This document shows positions 60,001 to 64,000 of a stretch of 64,000 bases of DNA, piece after piece. The notes under the pieces are model-generated. The model had not been told where the DNA came from and did no database searches. It saw only the letters and a list, made by a program, of their open reading frames with translations. Location: NCBI GenBank assembly GCA_028015205.1, contig CM051513.1, positions 46,318,841 to 46,382,840 on the forward strand, written 5' to 3'. Positions within the stretch are counted from its first letter, which is position 1, and every line of letters starts with the position of its first letter. Source of the DNA: Mytilisepta virgata (Eukaryota; Mollusca; Bivalvia; Mytilida; Mytilidae). The translations under genes were made by a program, and so were the position numbers.

Positions 60001-60710
60001 TCCATGACTTGAATCACACAGCTGATCTGTGACTGGTTCATGACTTGAATCACAGAGACTGACATGTGACTGGTTCATGACTTGAATCACATAGACTGAT
60101 CTGTGACTGGTCCATGACTTGAATCACACAGCTGATCTGTGACTGGTTCATGACTTGAATCACACAGCAGATCTGTGACTGGTTCATGACTTGAATCACA
60201 CAGACTGATCTTTGACTGGTTCATGTTTATATTAATTACAAAAATAGAACATTTTCTTCTAAAACTATTAGAGCGAAAAGTGTTTCCAGTTTTCAAGAAA
60301 CTTTTTTAGAAGTGAAGGACTATCATGGTATTGAATTTTATACTATAAATATCAAGTGCTTTCAATGATTTTTCTTCAAACCTTTTCTATCCATTCAGGT
60401 TCATAGAATGTCATAGTTCACATTAACTTGAAACATAGATTGATTTGTCTTGGTTCATATCCATCAAAAAGAATGATCTTTGGCTGTTTCTGGTTCACAT
60501 AAACCTGGAACACTGATTTATTCTTGACTGGTTCTGGATCATAATACCGGTAACCTGAAACTTGGACTGATATTGGCTGGTTCAGGATCATACTAACCTG
60601 AAACACTGACTGATCTTTGATTGGTCCAGGTTCATACTTAATGAAATCATACACATGGTCAAAAGTATGAACGCCATTTAACACAGCCCCTGTCTGGTTT
60701 ACATTGGAGG
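35892..60710 (-). CDS. LolA-like single-pass membrane protein, 5' end missing (ten exons)
   Basis: Exons in transcript order: 60710-60598, 59413-59170, 57731-57565, 56003-55920, 53644-53512, 51321-51211, 48069-48028, 46540-46437, 37440-37347, 36007-35892. All have GT-AG sites, every phase agrees (1/0, 0/1, 1/0, 0/0, 0/1, 1/1, 1/1, 1/0, 0/1), and they add up to 402 residues and TGA. Features: CTGQTDKKAMPNIADKVSFG near the start, GIEYVMDTINGNCTV, VSYTSMVYQGQ-KMFRGLQVEAW, FDIQRCYNN, VYFILLDKSPIP, and a final GSMAGLGIGMLITGIICGLV membrane segment with a short basic tail ending PYELQ. This order (extracellular LolA-like fold, FRG-x-W block, FD-C block, C-terminal helix) matches uncharacterised invertebrate LolA-like membrane proteins as I know them. 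The signal-peptide exon is not found and may lie beyond 64000. Function unknown. Several introns hold minisatellites built from the exon boundaries. Confidence 0.72.
36008..36640 (-). repeat. Minisatellite, ~52-bp unit, from the last splice acceptor
   Basis: About 11 units of GATGTCAAACAGGCTAACAG then AAATAATACATGTATAG and a tail. Read on the gene strand each unit contains ACATGTATTATTTCTGTTAG, the same as the acceptor of the terminal exon (ACATGTATTATTTCTGTTAT then CCAG). The second unit, at about 36046-36070, extends the match into the first exon bases. Confidence 0.8.
37347..37440 (-). CDS. LolA-like gene exon (juxtamembrane)
   Basis: 94 bases, acceptor CTTTTATAG, donor GTAATA. Encodes KYSIQKTSLHR ... 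ENEKKQGYSSG, leading into GSMAG of the last exon. Confidence 0.75.
37545..39565. repeat. Satellite array, 46-47-bp unit with internal palindrome
   Basis: Roughly 43 units of GGGATAATGTTTTGCACCAT, ATTGTTATCCCC and a variable GTGTTGAAGCAGCA / AGTGATGAAGAAGCA spacer. GGGATAA and TTATCCC make each unit self-complementary at its ends. The array lies in the LolA-like gene intron between exons 46437-46540 and 37347-37440. Open frames through it are periodic artefacts. Confidence 0.9.
39861..40984 (+). repeat. Interspersed element (CGCTCACCTG type), ~120-bp internal repeats
   Basis: It starts ACAAGAGGCTCCCAAGAGCC then TGAATCGCTCACCTG. Internal repeats carry GCTAGGGACTTTTTCAT and GACCTTGACCCTTGAC. 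A diverged relative lies at 60830-61240. Confidence 0.6.
41163..45477 (+). repeat. Nested CGCTCACCTGG ... GGTGAGCTA element(s)
   Basis: It starts CAAGAGGCTCTCAAGAGCCT then CGCTCACCTGG and ends CAGGTCTGGTGAGCT after a run of GGACGACGGACG. The interior has repeated blocks (CCCCTATGTTCTATTTTTAG, AGGTAGATCTTGAGGTGCTG). An internal GGTCAGGTGAGCTA end at about 44515-44528 suggests more than one joined copy. No reverse transcriptase or transposase frame. Confidence 0.55.
43011..43976. repeat. 161-bp tandem repeat, six copies
   Basis: Unit starts recur at 161-bp spacing (for example the gene-like frames ending at 43262, 43423, 43584, 43745, 43906). The unit contains GAACGGTGAAAGTGAAAATC and CACACGGACACCACTGG. 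The similarity between copies is very high. It ends against a GC-rich CCGCCCGCCCGCC tract at 43985-44050. Confidence 0.9.
45480..46135 (+). repeat. ~172-bp tandem repeat, four copies
   Basis: Copies start at AGAAGTCCAATTATCTCCCT near 45485, 45657, 45826 and 46000 and belong to the outer element of the nested complex. A GGACGGACAGACAG tract follows at 46140-46213. Confidence 0.85.
46437..46540 (-). CDS. LolA-like gene exon (AYRNLETAIQNG)
   Basis: Acceptor CTGTTTATACAG, donor GTAGGT. Encodes GRKSRTDKTLSLQEAYRNLE and TAIQNGVLWEVENQ, phase 1 in and 0 out. Confidence 0.72.
47095..47425 (-). mobile_element. tRNA-headed SINE-like repeat
   Basis: On the minus strand it starts GCCTCGGTGGTCTCGTCGTA, tRNA-like, and runs through GAGCAAAGATCTACTGGTCG and TAAAAATCCGGCTCAGCATG. 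A headless copy is at 30721-30905. Confidence 0.55.
47540..47970. repeat. Two-copy diverged tandem repeat with GACAGACGG end
   Basis: Two units near 180 bp sharing TTGCCCATATACACCTTCCA-like and TTGAAATCCATTGAGAAAT blocks, followed by GACAGACGGACAGACAGACG. Confidence 0.55.
48028..48069 (-). CDS. LolA-like gene microexon (VYFILLDKSPIP)
   Basis: Only 42 bases, acceptor TTGACAACACAG, donor GTAAAT, phase 1 in and out. An alternative acceptor at about 48098 (TGTTGTAG) would give a longer exon but in a phase that does not match the previous exon. This is the least certain exon of the gene. Confidence 0.55.
49054..49262 (+). mobile_element. MITE, ~209 bp, inverted termini, copy 1
   Basis: TACTGTAAATTCAGAAATTA at the left is mirrored by TAATTTCCGAATTTACAGTA at the right; the interior has TTGCGATATTGAGAAAAATC and many TTGCG/CGCAA boxes. 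TA at the ends fits a TA target. A second copy, inverted, is at 58889-59097. Confidence 0.75.
49595..49680. repeat. Short tandem repeat, ~21-bp unit
   Basis: Four copies of a GGCAAGTCTTGATCAATTT-like unit. Confidence 0.7.
50040..50303 (-). mobile_element. 3' tail of the reverse-transcriptase element
   Basis: Follows the stop of the 50304-51105 frame and includes the CTCCTATAAAAACCAGGAGT palindrome. Fragments of this same tail at 1470-1735 and 4974-5285 show that the family has moved repeatedly in this locus. Confidence 0.7.
50304..51105 (-). pseudogene. Reverse transcriptase fragment of a second retroelement
   Basis: About 265 codons: HSDSDKKYSEDEITNMLDFL, QTIGIPMGTNCAPLLADLFL (motif B), FRYIDDVLSLNN (YIDD catalytic box), YLDLFLEIDYEGRLKTKLYD, KFYGRHHELIDHY, then a stop. 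The 5' part including motif A is missing. The type is abundant in bivalves and related to the Penelope-like group by its GIPMGTNCAPLLADLFL signature, but it is not related at base level to the element at 6340-20792 and shows no OTU or GIY-YIG part. It sits in an intron of the LolA-like gene on the same strand. Confidence 0.75.
51211..51321 (-). CDS. LolA-like gene exon (LHQFLSKMAKVRPTRILDLT)
   Basis: Acceptor TTATTTCTTTTCAG, donor GTACAG, 111 bases, phase 1 in and out. Its acceptor is the apparent source of the minisatellite at 51368-51956. Confidence 0.72.
51368..51956 (-). repeat. Minisatellite, ~42-bp unit, from a splice acceptor
   Basis: About 14 copies of AGACAAGAAACTGTCTGTTT then GACAGCAAACCACATGATGATT. 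On the gene strand the unit reads TTTCTTGTCTAATCATCATG, spacer, GCTGTCAAAC, matching the adjacent acceptor and exon start TTTCTTTTCAGATAATTCTA, spacer, GCTGTCAAAG. Confidence 0.85.
52267..52537 (-). mobile_element. tRNA-derived SINE, full length, with target duplication
   Basis: Same family as 29418-29700. TATTTGAAAAT flanks it at 52256-52266 and 52538-52548. The tRNA-like head (CACTCGGCCACCGAGGCCCC in inverse) is at the right. Confidence 0.85.
53512..53644 (-). CDS. LolA-like gene exon (FDIQRCYNN)
   Basis: Acceptor CTTTTATTGTAG, donor GTATGT, phase 0 in and 1 out. Encodes TGLKFDSFFNIYNYQPNRIH and PSRFDIQRCYNNKSF. The FD-x2-x-CY block is characteristic of the LolA-like family as I know it. 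Confidence 0.75.
53780..54352 (+). repeat. Interspersed element with three ~165-bp units
   Basis: It begins ACAAGATTGCTACATGTGAC and ends GACGGACACCATTCC plus CTTCGCTTCGCGG. Units share ATAACTCCTACAAAATTTG and GAGGAGAAG-like blocks. Confidence 0.55.
54353..55499. other. Intron DNA, one unexplained open frame
   Basis: A minus-strand frame (55215-54949) reads SHDGTCRDIYISIKYKGSYE ... ASIDTFTFVQN and stop; it has no splice acceptor that I can support and no known family. It may be a decayed coding fragment. Otherwise AT-rich, nothing recognised. Confidence 0.25.
55500..55918 (-). repeat. Minisatellite, 39-bp unit, from a splice donor
   Basis: About 11 units. On the gene strand each reads AACTTTGTACATGAGATTTA then TCTCCTTCAGGTTTCTCTG; the adjoining exon end is AACTTTGTACATGAGATTTA, CTTTGTTCAG, GTTTGTTGG. 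Because 39 is divisible by three the array is open for about 200 codons on both strands, which is not a gene. Confidence 0.9.
55920..56003 (-). CDS. LolA-like gene exon (KMFRGLQVEAW)
   Basis: 84 bases, phase 0 in and out. Acceptor TTTCTTTTTCTTCCAG, donor GTTTGTTGG. The FRG-x3-x-W block matches a conserved FRG/W motif of the family. Its last 30 bases seed the array at 55500-55918. Confidence 0.75.
56004..57564. other. Intron DNA, nothing recognised
   Basis: AT-rich; a short plus-strand frame at 56668-56922 has no motif. A degenerate ATCGATTAT inverted-repeat run at about 57040-57150 and 57370-57430 is present. Confidence 0.3.
57565..57731 (-). CDS. LolA-like gene exon (IEYVMDTINGNCTV)
   Basis: Acceptor TTTTATTGTCTAG, donor GTTTGT, phase 1 in and 0 out. 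Encodes IEYVMDTINGNCTVTEISDS and ends MVYQGQ. Confidence 0.75.
57826..58672 (+). repeat. Interspersed element, CGTTCACCTGG ... CCAGGTGAGCTA ends
   Basis: It starts AGGCTCACTTGAGCCTGTAT then CGTTCACCTGG and ends GACCAGGTGAGCTAAAA. The interior has two diverged repeats with GGCCTCTGGCGGC-like and TTTGTAGAGGGTATTGTTGT blocks. Confidence 0.6.
58889..59097 (-). mobile_element. MITE, ~209 bp, copy 2 (inverted)
   Basis: Same family as 49054-49262 in the opposite orientation; ends ACTGTAACTTCGTAAATTAT and ATAATTTCTGAATTTACAGT. It lies 72 bp downstream of a splice donor of the LolA-like gene. Confidence 0.75.
59170..59413 (-). CDS. LolA-like gene exon (PNIADKVSFGIE)
   Basis: 244 bases, acceptor ATTTTTACAG, donor GTAAGG, phase 0 in and 1 out. 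Encodes IPNGIICTGQTDKKAMPNIA through LIQDYYLG. It is the longest exon and the clearest coding signal of the gene. Confidence 0.78.
59610..60226 (-). repeat. Minisatellite, 35-37-bp unit, from a splice donor
   Basis: About 17 units of TGATCTGTGACTGGTTCATG then ACTTGAATCACACAGAC. On the gene strand GAACCAGTCACAGATCAGTC, TGTGTGATTCAAGTCAT parallels the exon end AACCTGGACCAATCAAAGAT, CAGTCAGTGTTTCAG, GTTAGTATG. Diverged intermediates lie between array and exon at about 60418-60597. Confidence 0.8.
60598..60710 (-). CDS. LolA-like gene, first exon visible in the window
   Basis: Acceptor TTTTTATTTTAG, donor GTTAGT, phase 1 in and 0 out. Encodes SNVNQTGAVLNGVHTFDHVY and YEPGPIKDQSVFQ. It starts in phase 1, so at least one more 5' exon with the signal peptide must exist. 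Confidence 0.68.
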
Positions 60711-60829
60711 CTAAAATAAAAATTTCTGTCAGAAAACAAATCCTTCATTACTGTGGATTAATATTTTATTAGATTTCTGTGGTCATCATTGGTGAATGCA
60801 GACCATTTATTAAAGCTAGAGATAGAGAT

Positions 60830-61245
60830 TGTGTGTTATGCATGTATGACTCGCTCACGTGTAATTTTGTGTAGATCTTGCAGCAATGATTATTTTTGCT
60901 ATTTAATGTATACTGTCACATTTTTTGCATTAATATTGACTTGTACAGCTAAAATATAGAATCCTGAATCCAAATAAATATGGCTGCTAGGGACTTTTTC
61001 ATCGGTTGCTATAGACGTTTTTAATGGCCTTGACTCTTGACCTTCCATTTTGACTTGAACAGTTAAATTAAGGCCCTGAGAACAAAATATATATGGTTGC
61101 TAGGGACTTTTCCATCAGTTGCTACGGATTTTTTCAATGACCTTGACCCTTGAGCCTCCATATTTACTTGAATGTACAGCTATATTATAGGGTCCTGGAT
61201 CTAAATATATATGGTTGCTAGGGACTTTTTCATTGGTTACACATC
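60830..61245 (+). repeat. Diverged copy of the 39861-type element
   Basis: GACTCGCTCACGTGTAATTT, GCAATGATTATTTTTGCTAT and repeated GGTTGCTAGGGACTTTTTCA match 39890-40320. Confidence 0.6.
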
Positions 61246-61269
61246 CTGTAACGTAAAAGTTAACAACTC

Positions 61270-61660
61270 AAACGATGAACGAACGATGTACGGACGTTTT
61301 ACGGACGATTCACGGACGCTGAACGAACGATGTACGGACGATGTACGGACGCTGAACGAACGATGTACGGACGCTGAACGAACGATGTACGGACGCTGAA
61401 CGAACGATGTACGGACGATGGCCTTAAACCATAAACGATACCATGAACGCTCTTTTGGGGTATAACGTATGCTTTAGCGTTTCGTTTAGCGTGCATGGTA
61501 TGGTTTATCGTACATCGTTTCGTTTAGCGTTGATCGTTTTGATTAACTTATGGTATGGTTTATCGTGCATCGTATCGTTTATCGTATATGGTATATTTTT
61601 GCGTTTTCCATATAAGGTCATTTTTAGCGTTTGCCATATATGGTAATTTTAGCATTTGCC
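61270..61660. repeat. Low-complexity inverted tract (ACGAACGATGTACGG / CGTACATCGTTTCG)
   Basis: Left half: tandem CTGAACGAACGATGTACGGA units, about five. Right half: CGTTTAGCG, CGTACATCG and ATGGTATGGTTTATCG words, roughly the reverse complement of the left half. Confidence 0.6.
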
Positions 61661-63244
61661 ATATATTGAAGTTGTTTGCAGGACAAGAATTAATTTAAAA
61701 AAAACTTTGAATTAATTTATATTTTACTGTTTTTTTTATTGTTTATTGTTTTTGTTTTTGTTTAAAATAGATTATTAGCAATTGTAGTATTATCATGCTT
61801 AATACAAATTAAAGACTAAGAGATGTTGAAATAGTATTAAATTATATGCATATCACATTATACATGTTCTCCATGCATGTATAATTATTCGGAATTGCGG
61901 TTTATGTCAGCTACCGTTCATTGTTAGTGGTTATTGTCATTTACTAGGTCCAAATATTAAATACATTTTTTCTTACAAATATTTAATTTTCTGTATACAT
62001 ATATAAAGTTTTGTGAAAGTAGAACATTATACATTGTCCTGTAGAATAAGCAGGTGTGAAATTATAATTCGGTGTATTGAAATAATGAAAATAACATATA
62101 GGTTGTAGCGGTTCATATTGCATTACATGGAAATGCATTTGGGAATATTAAATTAATTTAATTAATGAGTTGTTATGACACTGTCCACCTGGATAAAAGT
62201 ATCAGCAGACGTCCTATTATTATCATATCTGTAAAAGGTGTGAAATTATTTCAGGAAGACTTGCACAAAATTTTAAACTATCCAAATTTAATTGAGTTAA
62301 AATATTCCGTGTATGAATGCATGATAATCAAATGATAAAATTTTTAAAAGAATGAATAAATAAATATTCGTATATTAAAAAGTATTTCTTATCACATTTA
62401 AAAAAAACTAAATTATTTTGAGATTTTCTGTTGTAGCCTAAACTGCTAATTTTATTTTAAAAATATATAAATAAATGAAAAGTGCTGAAATTTGTCAAAA
62501 GAATCTTTTACTGCTTTTTTATTATTGAAAAAAGTTCAAAGTGATTTTTTTTTTATCTCATTTATAATCTTATATTATTCTACAAAAGACTTTGTAAAAT
62601 TTTACATTTTATTGTTATTGAACGTTTATTTCTATTTGATATTTATATATACGTACTGTTGAGTTTAAAATTCACTCGGAAGTGCTTCCATACACGTGTC
62701 ATCTTGGTTGCTTATCGTACATTTTATTGATTATATACAACATCATTATCACATTTGTCGATCTTTAAACACTAGGTGGTCCCCTGAACTTCCTTTACAG
62801 GTATACATTGTAATTAAACGCGGGTCATTTTATTACATCCCTTAGAATATTATGGACAAATACTGCTACAATAGCCGTAGTCAGTTACCTACCTCTCGAA
62901 CGATAGCGACAGGGTACAATGTAACTCACAAATGACCAATTATGACATTTGGGTCCTCTAAAGCCATCAATTAAAGTACAAATATTTAAATTTTAAAGCA
63001 AAGAATAACCGATTTTCAAATAATCTTTGGGTTATTCAGTATGAAAATAAATATTCTATTGAGCTAGCAATAAAATACGCCCTGCTTAGGCCAACTAAAA
63101 TTAAATAGTAGATTTTCATCCAACTTTTTTAAAAAAAATGGGGCGGGTGGAAGGATTTTATTTTTTATTTCATATGAAACTATTTTGTAAGGTGTTATTA
63201 ATATGTAAACGTTATAAAATGGCTTATATATGTTTTTATTCCAG
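61661..63244. other. AT-rich DNA, 5' side of the LolA-like gene
   Basis: Expected to hold an upstream exon or promoter of the minus-strand gene; I found no convincing signal-peptide exon. No repeat family recognised. Confidence 0.3.
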
Positions 63245-63389
63245 AAACATGCACAATATAAACTCCAATCTCTGCGGACTTAAGCTGACCAAAAGACATC
63301 TAAAGGTCATTAACACCGCTTACTACTCTAAGAATCACGAAAACCATATTGAATTGTTACAGGAAGTTAACAAAAAACGAAATTATTGA
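63245..63389 (+). CDS. Possible terminal exon of an unidentified plus-strand gene
   Basis: Acceptor GTTTTTATTCCAG followed by 48 codons: NMHNINSNLCGLKLTKRHLK and VINTAYYSKNHENHIELL, ending KKRNY and TGA. The composition is protein-like and less AT-biased than its flanks. No upstream exon or family is recognised; it could be a remnant. Confidence 0.35.
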
Positions 63390-64000
63390 CACGGATACCG
63401 GTAACGGAGATGAACAAAATCGGGAAATCGTAAATTTTAGAAAATAAAAAAAATCAGGGCGGCACGATTTTCGAGGGGCGGGCGGGGATGAAAATCTATC
63501 AATTAATTTTAATTGGCCTTATGGCTTTTCATCTAATTTAGTAGAAAAGGTTGATTTAAAATATATTTTATTTTAAACAAAAGTGGGACACCGCATAGCC
63601 CGGATTAGTGCACTGGAGCTTATGAAAAGCAATTAGCTGTAATTGAAATGACCTTTGTCTGTAATTTTACACTTTTTAAATATATATATATATATATAAT
63701 AAAAATAACCAATAAATCCAAAGTAGTTTATTAATTTGCAAAAATAATGAAGTTTTACGATTTTTCGTAGCGTGTGCCGAAGTCTGTCAGAGTATAATTA
63801 TCTGACCGTTAAGGAATTTGTCATCTTTTATAATCACCTATTAAATGCCGATACAAGAAAGAAAACAATTATATTTTACTTTATTTAGAGTACATATATC
63901 AAGGTTTTAACAACATATAACAATAAGTGAAGCTCGGGCAGCTATTTTGACATAGTGACTATTTTAGGACAATTTCAAAATCGGAAAAAAATGGAATTTA
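63390..64000. other. AT-rich DNA to the window end
   Basis: A short TA microsatellite at about 63679-63697 and nothing else recognised. Confidence 0.4.

Overview
This window is animal nuclear DNA, most likely from a bivalve mollusc and probably a mytilid mussel. Genes are split by introns with GT-AG junctions, the DNA is AT-rich, and there are no operons or ribosome binding sites. The interspersed repeats are of kinds I associate with mussel genomes: tRNA-headed SINEs, elements opening with a short hairpin followed by CGCTCACCTGG and closing with CCAGGTGAGCTA, and retroelement tails. The species call is inference.

Host genes. I joined exons by hand, checking that intron phases agree, and find three spliced genes. 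(1) 3989-5598, minus: two exons, a 229-residue basic secreted protein of unknown function. (2) 24177-31729, plus: five exons, a 245-residue secreted protein with a signal peptide, a complete eight-cysteine WAP domain split across exons 2 and 3, a Phe/Gln/Pro-rich linker and a second eight-cysteine domain. (3) 35892-60710, minus: ten exons, 402 residues visible and the 5' end missing, resembling the invertebrate LolA-like single-pass membrane proteins, with a C-terminal membrane segment and short tail. A possible terminal exon of a fourth gene lies at 63245-63389, plus.

Mobile DNA. The largest object is a 14.45-kb composite at 6340-20792 made of five copies (two full-length and intact, one full-length but broken, two truncated) of a Penelope-like retroelement with a 3787-bp repeat period. 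Its 1166-residue protein carries an OTU-type cysteine protease domain, a Penelope-type reverse transcriptase and a GIY-YIG endonuclease. Two copies point left and three point right around a sharp junction at 12104/12105, and the whole structure is flanked by one 12-bp target-site duplication. It interrupts an old LINE relic whose reading frame resumes across the insertion. Each copy's linker carries a hammerhead-ribozyme-like fold. Other mobile DNA includes a second, unrelated reverse-transcriptase fragment (50304-51105), SINEs with clear target duplications, several MITEs and foldback elements, and a nested repeat complex at 40985-46262.

An unexpected pattern lies in the third gene. Four of its introns hold minisatellites (36008-36640, 51368-51956, 55500-55918, 59610-60226) whose units look like amplified copies of the adjoining exon-intron boundary, two from a splice donor and two from a splice acceptor. 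Together with the OTU-bearing Penelope composite, this is the part of the window most worth following up.
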